The notes: a model not told the origin generated them from the letters alone. Shown: positions 10,231-21,189, counted from the stretch's first letter. The stretch: 64,000 bases of DNA from JAAUTT01 sp963846585 (GCA_963846585.1 CAWJWO010000003.1:302359-366358); one strand, 5' to 3'. Translations and numbers: made by a program.

Positions 10231-11205
10231 TTATTTTTCTTTTTTATGCCCTACGATGTTGTATTTATATTTTGGGACACCACCAATTGGTACAGTGAAA
10301 AACCTAAGAATTTCTCCATATTGGTTTTTTACATTTATTACAACATTATTATTTATTACCGGGGGGTCCTTACGTTTTATGAACTGAAAGTCAAGAGAAG
10401 TATTTTTTTCCTCAGGTTTAATTGCAAACTGGTCAGTTTTCCATTCATTGTCCCCTGAAACCTGGAGAATTAATTCTTTTCGAACTACTGACACAACTCT
10501 TATTATACCATCGTTATCCCAATCGAAGTTTGAAACTCTTACTGATACTACCTTATCATCCACAAAGGGGTAAATATGCGAAACTTCCTTTGGATTATCG
10601 TGTAACCTGAAACAATATCTGTATGCAAATGCATTGCCACCTTCAATAGGCTTATTTTCAGTGGGTGACGAAGTTAAATAATACCTGTACATATTCCCGT
10701 CATCTCCGGATATTCCCAGACAAATAACTTTAAAAATATATCCTCCTGAAAACTCTTTTGTATATTCCCCCTCGGTTGGATTAAACGGGCCAAAGGTGTA
10801 CCAGTTATTATCATATTTCGGGTTGATGCCAAATATTTTCGATGCCAATAAATTACCACTCTTATAATTACCCTTCGGCTCAGTTTCACGGGCATCAGGA
10901 TTTGTATAAGCACCTTTCCCGCCATAAATGGAATACTCCATTTGAGTATCCCAAACTCCGTTTAATTCATCATTCAATCCTCCAACATCCGGATCAAAAA
11001 CCCTTATATATATTGGATTCTTGTAATTTTCAGGTATAAAAAAGAAGAAAATTTGCGGATAAAGGTCATCCCCCCATGATTTATCTGCTTTTGGACCGAA
11101 TGACACTAAAAATGGAATATTTTCAACTTCAGCGGGTACCGGTTGTGCAATTATTAAAACATTAAATATAAACAGGAAATAAATGAATAAAAAACAATTT
11201 TTCAT
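10231..11205 (-). CDS. Secreted protein of unknown function
   Basis: A 324-residue protein with an N-terminal signal peptide (hydrophobic MKNCFLFIYFLFIFNVLIIAQ). The body contains Asp/Gly-rich, beta-rich segments such as RVFDPDVGGLNDEL that could bind calcium, and no catalytic motif that I recognise. It is immediately upstream of the propeller/phosphatase gene on the same strand and downstream of the PD40-PKD gene, so it probably works at the cell surface with them. Function unknown. Confidence 0.6.
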   Translation of the reverse strand: MKNCFLFIYFLFIFNVLIIAQPVPAEVENIPFLVSFGPKADKSWGDDLYPQIFFFFIPENYKNPIYIRVFDPDVGGLNDELNGVWDTQMEYSIYGGKGAYTNPDARETEPKGNYKSGNLLASKIFGINPKYDNNWYTFGPFNPTEGEYTKEFSGGYIFKVICLGISGDDGNMYRYYLTSSPTENKPIEGGNAFAYRYCFRLHDNPKEVSHIYPFVDDKVVSVRVSNFDWDNDGIIRVVSVVRKELILQVSGDNEWKTDQFAIKPEEKNTSLDFQFIKRKDPPVINNNVVINVKNQYGEILRFFTVPIGGVPKYKYNIVGHKKEK

Positions 11206-11360
11206 CCTTAAAATTATTTTAACGTAGGATATGACTCACATAATCATTATTATACTGGTAGTATTTGTATAAAAATAATTGTCATCCCTATTTTAATAGC
11301 ATCAAAATTAACACTATTTAGAAATAAAAAACATATTTCTTAAATAAATCGGATTAATTA

Positions 11361-12776
11361 TTATGGATTTTTATTAACAGTTATAAGACGGTAACGACAT
11401 TCGTTAGACAAGGTAATATTATCAGAATCAGTAAATGAAATACAAAGGCAAACTTTATATGTTCCGGGTTCAGCATATCTGTGTTTTACTTCTTTCCCTC
11501 TTGCCGGAATAGATTCATCCCCAAAATCCCAGTAATAATTAACTATAAGCTTATCAGGCAAATATGAATTATCAGCATCAAATGATACTTCTGCTCCTGC
11601 AATGAAAGTATCGTTACAGGTAATGTATGGTTGTTCAATATCTCTTACGGGAAACTGATATGAAGCCTGATTCATGTATATCTCTCCGGTAATAGTATCA
11701 ATAACATTTAGCTGAACCAGATAATCTCCTGTGGATGAAAAAGTATGTTCCACTTCAAGACTTTTTCCCTTGATTTTACCTCCATCGCCAAAATCCCACT
11801 CATAAAGGAATGTAGTAGTATCAGTATTTATGTAATTCTGTTCTGAAAATACATATGTATACTCATTTTTTCCCTGGGGCTTACAGCTGTCCAGTAAAGG
11901 AAAATTCATGTTAAATTCAAATATATCAGTAAGTTTAGGTCTGCTGTTACGGTCGGAAGATATAAAACCGTGCCTGTCAGTACTATCCGAAACATACCCA
12001 AAATCGTTATATTTAGTGTTTAGCGGATAAGGCAGAAGTACAGGTTTAACCCATTTCCCATTTATTTCCCTTGTGTAGTAAATATCCATACCTCCATATC
12101 CGTTCGGACGGTTTGATGCAAAGTAAAGCCTGCCGTTTTTATGAATGAATGGAAATAGCTCATCTGATGACGAGTTAACTTCGGGTCCCAGGTTTTTTGG
12201 TTGTGTCCAGTGGTTACGTGCAAAGGTAGTGACATAAATGTCGAAACCTCCGTGACCACCGCGTTTATTTGAAACAAAAAACAATTTCTTTCCATCCTCG
12301 CTAATACATGGATGCCCAACATCGGCATTTGATTCATTATATTGAAAAGGAACAGGATTATCCCAGGTAACACCATTAAAATTAGAAATGAAAATTTCAT
12401 TATAATCACCTTCATTTCTGGTAATATAAATTGTTTTCCAATCCCTCGTGAATGTAAACGGACCCTCATGTTTTCGGGTACTTATACCGTTAAATGCAAT
12501 GGATGGTGAAGTCCATTTCTGATTTCCCTTTTTTTTAACAAAAAAAAGATCCAGTAAAGGTTTGCCAAGTGAATCAACTCTTGTAATAAAAATGTTCCGC
12601 GACCGGTTGGAACAAAATACTATTCCGTCTTTATAATAAACGGGTGAAAATTCATCATAATCCCTTAAATTAAATGGAAGTGTACTAATAGTGAATAAAT
12701 CCTGGGCACTGATATTTATTGCCTCGAGGATCAAAACAGCTGTTATTAATATTATCCGTGTATACACCCTATTCAT
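11361..12776 (-). CDS. PD40 (WD40-like) and PKD-domain surface protein
   Basis: A 471-residue secreted protein with a signal peptide. The N-terminal half holds TolB/PD40-like blades (for example LFFVSNKRGGHGGFDIYVT and LYFASNRPNGYGGMDIYYT). The C-terminal half carries two PKD domains with the typical YEWDFGDG and YYWDFGDE cores. Such proteins accompany T9SS substrates and PorP/SprF proteins. It starts 5 bases after the PorP/SprF stop, so the two are almost certainly co-transcribed. It lacks a recognisable T9SS C-terminal signal of its own. Confidence 0.85.
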   Translation of the reverse strand: MNRVYTRIILITAVLILEAINISAQDLFTISTLPFNLRDYDEFSPVYYKDGIVFCSNRSRNIFITRVDSLGKPLLDLFFVKKKGNQKWTSPSIAFNGISTRKHEGPFTFTRDWKTIYITRNEGDYNEIFISNFNGVTWDNPVPFQYNESNADVGHPCISEDGKKLFFVSNKRGGHGGFDIYVTTFARNHWTQPKNLGPEVNSSSDELFPFIHKNGRLYFASNRPNGYGGMDIYYTREINGKWVKPVLLPYPLNTKYNDFGYVSDSTDRHGFISSDRNSRPKLTDIFEFNMNFPLLDSCKPQGKNEYTYVFSEQNYINTDTTTFLYEWDFGDGGKIKGKSLEVEHTFSSTGDYLVQLNVIDTITGEIYMNQASYQFPVRDIEQPYITCNDTFIAGAEVSFDADNSYLPDKLIVNYYWDFGDESIPARGKEVKHRYAEPGTYKVCLCISFTDSDNITLSNECRYRLITVNKNP

Positions 12777-12781
12777 TATTT

Positions 12782-13702
12782 CTAAAAAAATCTGGGATTT
12801 AATGCGTTAACAATATACTTAAATTCATATCTAATGGTTATTTCATGCGATCCGCCGGAATAAGTTCCCAGGGTATTAAGATTATAATCATAGGAATAAC
12901 CAATTTTTAACTGCGTATTTAACTGTACCTCAACAATTCCAACTATTGCATTATTTGCCCGGTAAGAGGTTCCAAACGATAATATACCATCTTTAAGCAA
13001 AATAGCATTAATATTCAAATCATACTGAAAAGTCGAATTAAGAGCATATTGTATTAAGGTAGATGGTTTTAATTTAAAACCATCGGAAACATTAATAAGA
13101 CATCCTCCAAAAAACATAAAATTATAATTTTGTGCATTATTATAAGCATTGTAACTATTACCTCCCGGTGATTCTTTATAACTTAAAATAGTTGGTAAGG
13201 ATAATCCTGCAAAATAATTTGAATTGTAATAATAAACCCCTGCACCAAAATTCGGTAATACATAACTTCCTTTATTGGTGAAAACATAATCACCCTGATC
13301 TTTAATATTAAGCTGCGAATCATTTTCTTTAAACAGATCAACCCCGGCTTTAAAACCAAAAGCCAGCATTCCCGAACTGAGCCTTACCCTATAGGCATAA
13401 TTTCCAAATATGCCGGTGTTATTTATTATTCCAATGCTTTCGTTTGTTATAATTACTCCCAGTGCCAGGCTTTTGTTTTGCAGTGGCATATGTCCTGTTA
13501 TGGTCTGTGTAACCGGAGCCCCTTGAAAACCTGCCCACTGGTCACGATAAGTCACAACGGTACTAAGCACATCACGGCTGCCTGCATAGGCAGGATTAAT
13601 CAACAGGCCATTAATTAAATACTGGCTGTAAACGGGAGTATTCTGTCCCATCGTAATTAAATGAAACTGCACAAACAGGCATATGAAAATTACATAACGC
13701 AT
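12782..13702 (-). CDS. PorP/SprF family outer-membrane protein (T9SS type B partner)
   Basis: A 306-residue beta-barrel with a signal peptide ending near MGQ and the family signature close to the N-terminus (QYLINGLLINPAYAGSRD, then RDQWAGFQGAP). PorP/SprF-like proteins anchor or help secrete T9SS substrates with type B C-terminal signals. The gene follows such a substrate with a gap of only 1 base (stop at 13704), which pairs the two directly. Confidence 0.93.
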   Translation of the reverse strand: MRYVIFICLFVQFHLITMGQNTPVYSQYLINGLLINPAYAGSRDVLSTVVTYRDQWAGFQGAPVTQTITGHMPLQNKSLALGVIITNESIGIINNTGIFGNYAYRVRLSSGMLAFGFKAGVDLFKENDSQLNIKDQGDYVFTNKGSYVLPNFGAGVYYYNSNYFAGLSLPTILSYKESPGGNSYNAYNNAQNYNFMFFGGCLINVSDGFKLKPSTLIQYALNSTFQYDLNINAILLKDGILSFGTSYRANNAIVGIVEVQLNTQLKIGYSYDYNLNTLGTYSGGSHEITIRYEFKYIVNALNPRFF

Positions 13703-13703
13703 T

Positions 13704-16700
13704 CTATCTTTTTAATACCACAAATCCTTTATATACTCTGCTTTCTCCTTCTAAAAAATTAACTTTTAAAATATAAAAATATGTATCGTCAGGTACGGGA
13801 TCACCATTTGGATTGGTGCCGTCCCATTTACTATCATAGTTGTCCGACTTATTATCATAGTGGTCCGATGAATAAACCAATATTCCCGATCGATTGAATA
13901 TCTTCATTTCACCAGTAACTCCATCATCAACATTTTTCAACCCACCAAGAATAAAATAGTCATTAAGGCCATCATGATTAGGAGAAAAACCGTCATATCT
14001 GACAAGGTCTTTAACAGTAATAGTAACACTGTCTGTAACAACCGGACAAACCCTTCTTGATATTACATTCCATTTTAATACATTTACTCCAAGTTTTAAA
14101 TTTTTAACCGTATCGTTAGCCATAGTGGAATCAGTAAATATAATTCCTTTTTCTGAAGCTGTCCAGTAAGTAGTGTCTGCATTTTCCGGAGCAGGGGCAT
14201 TTAGTGGAACAGTAAACTTAAATGTGTCAATAATGTTGATTCCGGCACCATTATTCACAGGTGGGTGAATAAGATTTATAGTAAATGGGGAACTGATACT
14301 TTTACAACAGTTTTTATACCCTGAAGCAACAATGCGACGATAATATGTAGTGTCAGTTATGTTTGAATTTGATGAATAATCAGCAACTGAATCATTACCC
14401 GGAGTTATTCGCCACGACCCTGAAAGTGAAGTGCTTTCCTCCCATAAATAGGAATACTTGCCGTTTCCCCCGGTTAATGCAGGACTTGATATTGTTTTAG
14501 GAACGGAACCTACGCAAACGTATGGGTACCCTGTTAAAATATTATTTTTAATTGAATCTAAAACAGCTACAATCAAAGTATCGGAAATCCGCGCACAGGC
14601 ACCTGAACTTACAACCCTTCTGAAATAAGTTGTATCAAATAAGGTTCCTGACTGATAATTGCTGTCAGTATCGCCCTTAATATCTGAACTTGTCCAGTTA
14701 TTTATATTATCAGTACTTTGCCATTGGTAATGATATGGAGGACCATTGCCTCCAATAGGAAATGGCCCTTTCTGGGTCATCAGCTCAGGCAACTGCTTCT
14801 GGCAAATAATAGTATCCCCGCTTATAATATTGTTTTGAATGGATGGTTGTACCGTAATTATTATTAATGCACTGGTATCCCTGCAACAACTGTCAGAACC
14901 TGAAAGTACAACTCTGCGAAACGATGTCGTATCATAAAGTGGAACCGATGTATAATTTTGTTGATCTGTACCTGGCCCCTGAATAATATCCCAGGTACCG
15001 CTATTTTGCTTTTGAAACCATTGGAATATATAGGAACCGGTTCCACCCGACGGATTAGTACCGGTAAATATTCCGGGCACCTCTGCTGCACAAATTATCG
15101 TGTCCTGATTTTGAATACTGTCATTTTTAATTATTGGTACAACATCAATATAAACAGAAGTTGCAGTATCTATACAAGTTTTGATATTATTTAAGCCTGA
15201 GTAAACAATTCTCCTGTAATGTGTTATTTTGGGATGAGCACCTGAATTAGTCTGTACCCCCGGATTTAAACTATTGGTTTTTACTGAAGTATCGGACCAA
15301 TTATTACCAGGGTCACTCAATTGCCAATTGTACCAATAAGTACCTGCAACTCCTCCTGACGGTTTACTGCCATGAATCGAATCTGGCATGGTACCTGAAC
15401 ATATAGTCTGTGATAGCCAAATTGAATCATTGAAAATTGCAGGATAAACGGTTAATTTTATACTATCGCTCCTGGAACAACCATTTCTGGATGCAATTCG
15501 TTTATAATAATAATAATCTGGTACTGTTTTGATTGTGTATGCATAAGTTGTATCTGCTTCAGGAACCGTTTCCCAGTTATTAGTGTTATTCCGGCTATAA
15601 AACCAATTATATGTCCATTTTCCGGAGCCACCACCTGTAAGTGGCCTTGCTTTAACCTGAATGATATTTCCGTAACATAATAAAGTGTCTCCCGTTGTAA
15701 TTGAATCTATTATTTCCGGCAATACATTCACTTTAATTAATTTACTCTTATCAGTTACTGTATCGTTTGGTACCAGACTTCCATTTAACCTTGTTGTATC
15801 ACCGAAATACCTGAAAGAAGCTACAATCCTTTTGAAATATGTTGTATTAAATAAAGGACCTGACTGGTAATTAATACTATCTGCTCCCGGGATAGTATCC
15901 CATTTGGTATTTTTCGAACTGTCGAGTTGTATCCATTGATATGTATACTGACCGCTGCCCCCTCTTGGAGTAGTCCCTCCGATAATCTTAGGAATGCCAC
16001 CCCAGCATATGGTATCTTGCCCGCTAATAATATTATAAAGAAACCCATTTAATACAGGTTTATAATTGCCCAGACTATCCGAGCCACTGTGACCATCATA
16101 GTCATACACATAACAACCATTGAATGTTCCTTTACTGCCTTTTTTGAGGTTAATATTAAAATTATTTGAATTTAGGAAAGAAGTCCAGATAAAGCCTCCT
16201 CCTCCACCTCCTCCCTGACCGGAACAAACAGACGTATTCCCTCCATTTCCGCCTTGCACCTGAACATTTAATTCCCCGATTACGGAATCGGCAACAATTA
16301 CAACAGACCCGCCACCGCCACCGCCACCAGCTCCCGCTGAATTTTTAGTAGTTGCCGTAACACTTTGTCCATTTGATTCTATATAATTTCCGTTAGTTTT
16401 AAGGAAATGAGTTATTATAAAAACAATTCCACCCCCGTTACCACCTTGGGTACCTGCTGAGTTTAGTGGTCCGTTGCCTGCACCTCCCCCACCTCCCATA
16501 AATATCCTTAAATCCTGAGAGTTATTGGTATCATTTTTAAAAAATTGGTAGGGAGGCGGAAGACCCAATCCGCCACCTGATCCGTCAGGGTTAGGGTCAG
16601 TACAGGAAACTGATTCCTGGCCACCGTTTCCACCATAACCGGATCCGGCACCCCCACCTCCACCTGAATACTTTCCATCGCCACCGCCACCAGCATTTCC

Positions 16701-17366
16701 CTTTGCTCCGTTTCCTCTTGTAAAACCAAAGTTGCTCCAGCAAAAACCTTCGCCTTTTAATCCAGCTGAATCCGTTGTACCATAAAAATTATTTTCCCAG
16801 GGAACCGATTCGCAACCCCCCATGTAAACAGTAGTGTCACCTCCTTTAAATCCAAGCCCTGAAACATCAACAGAGGATCTTAAATTAAGGGTATCGTTAA
16901 TGATAAGTGCTAAAATACCACCATAGCCTTTTGTACTGTCCCATGGAGTACATGATAATGTATCTGTAACAATTGCAGACTGGTATGACGGCACCCTGAC
17001 TAATTGCACAAATTGGCTAACATCATAATTATGAATAATATACGATCGAAGGGTGATTTGCCCCATAGATATATTTTCAATTCCAATAAATTCGTATTGT
17101 CCTGTAGAATTCATTGAGACAAAAGTGTTGTCAGAAGTAAGATAATCCGCACCTTTCATTTGAACTATCAGCACAGTGTCGTTAGCTTTGAATTTGTTTG
17201 AATCCGGACTGCTTATAGTGATATGGGCCTTATCACTACTTATACTTGTGACTTTGGCATAATTATTTCTTACCCCCGAAATTAAAGATGTTTGTGAATT
17301 TCCTGCGAGGTAATTCAGAATGATTATAATCGTCAATATTGCTTTGTAATTAACTTTATCCAACAA
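13704..17366 (-). CDS. Giant T9SS type B surface protein (gliding-motility-type C-terminus)
   Basis: A 1220-residue secreted protein. After the signal peptide and a beta-rich region (about 1-200) comes a Gly-rich region (about 200-400) with runs such as GGGGGAGSGYGGNGG. Six Ig/PKD-like repeats of about 90 residues follow, each opening with a DT-x-x-C motif and containing a YxYxW...TTYFRR pattern. The last 90 residues are a gliding-motility-associated type B sorting domain (DGFSPNHDGLNDYF...WDGTNPNGDPVPDDTYFY...YKGFVVLKR). It is probably exported by T9SS and attached through the PorP/SprF protein encoded next. The paired Cys residues in each repeat could form disulfides. Confidence 0.93.
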   Translation of the reverse strand: MLDKVNYKAILTIIIILNYLAGNSQTSLISGVRNNYAKVTSISSDKAHITISSPDSNKFKANDTVLIVQMKGADYLTSDNTFVSMNSTGQYEFIGIENISMGQITLRSYIIHNYDVSQFVQLVRVPSYQSAIVTDTLSCTPWDSTKGYGGILALIINDTLNLRSSVDVSGLGFKGGDTTVYMGGCESVPWENNFYGTTDSAGLKGEGFCWSNFGFTRGNGAKGNAGGGGDGKYSGGGGGAGSGYGGNGGQESVSCTDPNPDGSGGGLGLPPPYQFFKNDTNNSQDLRIFMGGGGGAGNGPLNSAGTQGGNGGGIVFIITHFLKTNGNYIESNGQSVTATTKNSAGAGGGGGGGSVVIVADSVIGELNVQVQGGNGGNTSVCSGQGGGGGGGFIWTSFLNSNNFNINLKKGSKGTFNGCYVYDYDGHSGSDSLGNYKPVLNGFLYNIISGQDTICWGGIPKIIGGTTPRGGSGQYTYQWIQLDSSKNTKWDTIPGADSINYQSGPLFNTTYFKRIVASFRYFGDTTRLNGSLVPNDTVTDKSKLIKVNVLPEIIDSITTGDTLLCYGNIIQVKARPLTGGGSGKWTYNWFYSRNNTNNWETVPEADTTYAYTIKTVPDYYYYKRIASRNGCSRSDSIKLTVYPAIFNDSIWLSQTICSGTMPDSIHGSKPSGGVAGTYWYNWQLSDPGNNWSDTSVKTNSLNPGVQTNSGAHPKITHYRRIVYSGLNNIKTCIDTATSVYIDVVPIIKNDSIQNQDTIICAAEVPGIFTGTNPSGGTGSYIFQWFQKQNSGTWDIIQGPGTDQQNYTSVPLYDTTSFRRVVLSGSDSCCRDTSALIIITVQPSIQNNIISGDTIICQKQLPELMTQKGPFPIGGNGPPYHYQWQSTDNINNWTSSDIKGDTDSNYQSGTLFDTTYFRRVVSSGACARISDTLIVAVLDSIKNNILTGYPYVCVGSVPKTISSPALTGGNGKYSYLWEESTSLSGSWRITPGNDSVADYSSNSNITDTTYYRRIVASGYKNCCKSISSPFTINLIHPPVNNGAGINIIDTFKFTVPLNAPAPENADTTYWTASEKGIIFTDSTMANDTVKNLKLGVNVLKWNVISRRVCPVVTDSVTITVKDLVRYDGFSPNHDGLNDYFILGGLKNVDDGVTGEMKIFNRSGILVYSSDHYDNKSDNYDSKWDGTNPNGDPVPDDTYFYILKVNFLEGESRVYKGFVVLKR

Positions 17367-17408
17367 GATCAGAGTTTAATCATTAAATAACAAAAATAAA
17401 AATTATTT

Positions 17409-17456
17409 ACAGTTATCAGTTATCAGATCACTGTTCACTGTTCACTGTTCACTGTA
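17409..17456 (-). repeat. ACAGTGA heptamer array running into the kinase stop codon
   Basis: On the minus strand the array reads ACAGTGA four times, then a TCTGATAAC-type word twice. The end of the histidine kinase gene (Tyr-Ser-Glu-Gln-stop) is encoded by the first unit, so the repeat and the reading frame overlap. Confidence 0.85.
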
Positions 17457-20400
17457 AACCGGCAATGTTATAATAAATGCAGTACCTTTCCTACCGTCAG
17501 TTTCATAGCTTATGCTCCCCCCAGCAGTGTCTACAATGTTTTTTACAATTGCCAGTCCAAGTCCCATCCCACTTGATTTTGTAGTGAAATTGGGCATGAA
17601 AAGTTTTTCCTGAATTTCCTTAGGTATTCCCTTACCATTGTCACTCACTTTTACGGTTACAAAACCCTCAACTGCATTAAGTTCTATCTTTATAACAGGT
17701 TTAATGCCTTTTTCAACTGACTGGATTGCATTATTGAACAAATTTATAAAAACTCTTGAAATCTGTTCTTTATCTGCATATATATATAATTTATTTATTT
17801 TATTATAGTTTATTATAAACTCTACATTATCGTTAGTGAAAAGATTTACAGCATTATTAATTTTAGTAATTAGCTCAATTTCCTGATTGCTTGCAGTTGG
17901 CATTTTTGCAAAATTGGAAAATTCGGTCGCTATAGCTGAAAGATTATCAATTTCATCAATTAATGTACGCGAGATCCTTTCGATATACTCGTCAAACCGT
18001 TCATTTTTATCTACCCATGCCCTGTATAAATGTTGTACGTTAAGTTTCATTGGTGTAAGAGGGTTATTTATTTCGTGAGCTATCTGCTTTGCCATTTCCC
18101 TCCAGGCAGATTCCCTTTCTGAACGGGCCAGTAAATTAACACTTTTTTCAAGCTCAGTTACCATTCGGTTATATTCGTTAACTAAACCACCTATTTCATC
18201 ATTGCTTGCATAATTAATTTTTTCATATTTCTGCCCTAACCTGATTTCGCTGAACTTCGTCTGTATCATTCTCAATGGTAATGTAATTTTACGTGCAATA
18301 ATAACTGAAATAAGGAATGAAAACAATAACAACACAACATAAATATTAACCGTAGCAACCACCATTGTGGAAATTTCCTTTGCTAAATCTTCCTGATGGG
18401 TAAAATATGGTATGTTAATAAATGCCACTAATTTATTTATATTGTTATTGAATGGCGCATAGGCAGAAATATAACTAAGTCCACCTATTCCTTCCTTGTG
18501 AATGACTTCCGGTTTTTGATAGCGTTTTAACAGTTCGTATGCCTCCGGATTTATTTTAGTGCCAATAAGACTTTTATCAAATATTTCGGGACGTGAAGTC
18601 GCAATCAGGTCTCCTTTTGTATTATAAAGATTTATATCTACATAAAAAATATCCGACAACCGGATCAGGGTTTCATTAAGACTGTTATACGGGTATGAAT
18701 GCCAGTCTCCCTTAAGTGATTTTTCACTTCCAATCTTCCCTGAAAGTTCGTTGTATATAGATTGGAGTTTTTCACTTAATATATCATAATGCATATTATA
18801 ATATTGCCTTACATTATAATAAAGGTTGCCACCGCCCAGAATGATAAGCGACAGGAACAAAACCAACATTATGTAATATTGTATATTGTTTTTAAAATTC
18901 GATTGAAACCTTACCTTAATTACAGATACGTTCACTATAAATATAACTATTGAAATTACCAGGCCAAAAAACAATAATGTATAAGAAAAAGAAATTAAAA
19001 TATCAAGAAACATAACTGATGGATTACTTAATATAACCAGCGAGTCTTTCCCTGGCCTATAAACCAAATGGTCCATATTATCGGATTTAACAATGGTAAA
19101 CTTTGAATCTGAATTGTCAAAGGATCGTGAGGATAAATTATAGGAATATGTTCCAAATTGGGATATCAATTGCCCTTTATAATATTTTGCATAGGACAAT
19201 TCTTTCAGTTTCGATCTGAAATTGAAACTTTTATCAAGCAAAAGTACAGGATATCCTATTTCCTCGCTGATAAGCTTTGACCGAAGTTCAAGAAACAGTG
19301 TAACAGGTTTGTCACCATTAATATTCTTATACTCAACAAATCCCAGGTAATAAATTCTTCCATCATTACGCTCAACATAATAAAAATTAGTTTCAGGGAT
19401 TTTATTCCCATCTATCATCATTGTTTTGAAAAACGAATAACAATGTTTATATATATTATCAGGAGCTAAGAGATAAACGCTGTCCTGCGGATCACATATA
19501 GTTATATTTTGAAGGCTATATCTGTTAAAATAAGTATTAAAATATTTATCACTTAAATATTTATTAATTTTTTCGACGTTATAGTTTTCTTTTAGTAATT
19601 GCTTTATAATAAAAGAATCCTGAGGCATTCTTTTATCTATTTCCCTTAATAAATATTCAGCAATAGGATCATGTTCATTTGCCAAATTACTTATCAGGAC
19701 TTTTTTCTGATCATTGTTTTTCTCAGTTGAAAATTTTGTTACTATAAATACTGTATACGCTGAAAACAAAACAACAATTATAATCATTGAATAGTGATAG
19801 GTTGAAGCAGAGTAATATTTACCATAACTGTATAAATTGCCAAATAACATTAAAAACAGTAACGATACCCAATAAAAGCTCCCGTCTATCCAACGGAATA
19901 AAGCAAACCAGGCAATAATAAAAAATATGAAAATAATGTTAAAACGTTTGAAGGAAACTACTTCCAAAAACGAAAGGATAGTTTTGTCAAACAAAAAAAC
20001 AAAAGACGTAAATAACATCATAATAATGATATAGCCAACAATACTATAAAAGTCAAAAGTTAATAACTTATTAACTTCGAACGATATAGTAGAATTAATT
20101 ATAATACTGCGGATTAAAATGAATATAAGACTAAAAAAAACCAGTACCCCGGTAATATAAATTCCCAAGGCAATCATGTTCCTTACATGATTTTGGCCAC
20201 TATACTTTTTTGGAACAGGTAAGGTAAATTCATTATAAATTAAAAGTACAATGAAGAATATTATTATCGACCAAATGAATAAATCTCCCAGGGATGGCAA
20301 TAAATCTGAAACCGCAAAATATTGTGGTTTAAATAATTCTAAATGATAAAATATCCCGGGAAATCCAAACTTCATCATTAAAAGCCTGGCTATAAATACT

Positions 20401-21146
20401 ATGCCTATAATTGCAATTATAGCGATATTCTTAAGCTTTTTACTGGTTATATTTTTAATAATTTTATATAAAATAAAAAATAAAAATAGAATTGCCAGGA
20501 AAAAGCAAACTGCAGGAATGTATGTTTGATAAAGTATATGATAAGAGCTGGCGTCAAATACCAAAGAAAATACAATCCTGTTTTTTGAATTTACAACCGG
20601 ATGACTTTGAGGTACTGGTTTGGTAGAAATTTTAACTGACGATGGAAAATTAAATGCCCCCTGGAATTTATTAACCAGGTATTTATTTTCATATTGATAA
20701 ACCTGTTTAATCTGTATTAAACCAACAACCTTTATATTATTAATGGTTTTTACATATGGTACATACCAGGCATTTTTTAAATAGATAAAAGAACTATCTA
20801 TTCCGCTTTTTGAAAACCGGTCGGAAATAGGAATAGTATTATCTGACCAAAATACCAAACTGTCATTTTCATAAATAAAAATAGCTAACCCTCTTTTGTT
20901 TAACAGGCCGTTATAATTTAACAAACCGGCATTACCTGAAAAACCGGAACGATTATTTATAATTAAATCATTTAATCCGATAATAATTTTATTTAGTTCA
21001 CTTTCTTTTTTAGTATATTCCTTTTGAAATCGATTTGCATAAGAATCGTTGAACCGTGGAAATAGTATATTTTCTTGAGTAAGTATCCCGAACAGTAAAA
21101 TAAACAGGAACAGGCAGCTATATTTAATCAATGGCTTTATTTTCAT
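17442..21146 (-). CDS. Large multi-pass sensor histidine kinase (NtrY-like)
   Basis: A 1234-residue membrane kinase. The N-terminus has one helix plus an extracytoplasmic domain, then a block of about eight helices (roughly residues 205-475), another extracytoplasmic region, two helices, a third sensor region and a final helix leading into HAMP (IARKITLPLRMIQ, about 955). The phospho-acceptor His is in AHEINNPLTPMKLN near 1023, and the ATPase has NNAIQSVEKG, DNGKGIPKE and GMGLGLAIVKN. No response regulator is adjacent, so it is an orphan whose partner lies elsewhere. Confidence 0.93.
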   Translation of the reverse strand: MKIKPLIKYSCLFLFILLFGILTQENILFPRFNDSYANRFQKEYTKKESELNKIIIGLNDLIINNRSGFSGNAGLLNYNGLLNKRGLAIFIYENDSLVFWSDNTIPISDRFSKSGIDSSFIYLKNAWYVPYVKTINNIKVVGLIQIKQVYQYENKYLVNKFQGAFNFPSSVKISTKPVPQSHPVVNSKNRIVFSLVFDASSYHILYQTYIPAVCFFLAILFLFFILYKIIKNITSKKLKNIAIIAIIGIVFIARLLMMKFGFPGIFYHLELFKPQYFAVSDLLPSLGDLFIWSIIIFFIVLLIYNEFTLPVPKKYSGQNHVRNMIALGIYITGVLVFFSLIFILIRSIIINSTISFEVNKLLTFDFYSIVGYIIIMMLFTSFVFLFDKTILSFLEVVSFKRFNIIFIFFIIAWFALFRWIDGSFYWVSLLFLMLFGNLYSYGKYYSASTYHYSMIIIVVLFSAYTVFIVTKFSTEKNNDQKKVLISNLANEHDPIAEYLLREIDKRMPQDSFIIKQLLKENYNVEKINKYLSDKYFNTYFNRYSLQNITICDPQDSVYLLAPDNIYKHCYSFFKTMMIDGNKIPETNFYYVERNDGRIYYLGFVEYKNINGDKPVTLFLELRSKLISEEIGYPVLLLDKSFNFRSKLKELSYAKYYKGQLISQFGTYSYNLSSRSFDNSDSKFTIVKSDNMDHLVYRPGKDSLVILSNPSVMFLDILISFSYTLLFFGLVISIVIFIVNVSVIKVRFQSNFKNNIQYYIMLVLFLSLIILGGGNLYYNVRQYYNMHYDILSEKLQSIYNELSGKIGSEKSLKGDWHSYPYNSLNETLIRLSDIFYVDINLYNTKGDLIATSRPEIFDKSLIGTKINPEAYELLKRYQKPEVIHKEGIGGLSYISAYAPFNNNINKLVAFINIPYFTHQEDLAKEISTMVVATVNIYVVLLLFSFLISVIIARKITLPLRMIQTKFSEIRLGQKYEKINYASNDEIGGLVNEYNRMVTELEKSVNLLARSERESAWREMAKQIAHEINNPLTPMKLNVQHLYRAWVDKNERFDEYIERISRTLIDEIDNLSAIATEFSNFAKMPTASNQEIELITKINNAVNLFTNDNVEFIINYNKINKLYIYADKEQISRVFINLFNNAIQSVEKGIKPVIKIELNAVEGFVTVKVSDNGKGIPKEIQEKLFMPNFTTKSSGMGLGLAIVKNIVDTAGGSISYETDGRKGTAFIITLPVYSEQ

Positions 21147-21154
21147 TAATTTTA

Positions 21155-21189
21155 AAGTGATTAGGTGATTAAGTGATTAAGTGATTAGA
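21155..21189 (+). repeat. AAGTGATT octamer array
   Basis: About four units of AAGTGATT/AGGTGATT with an 8-base period lie between the divergent kinase and permease genes. They could sit within either promoter region. Confidence 0.8.
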
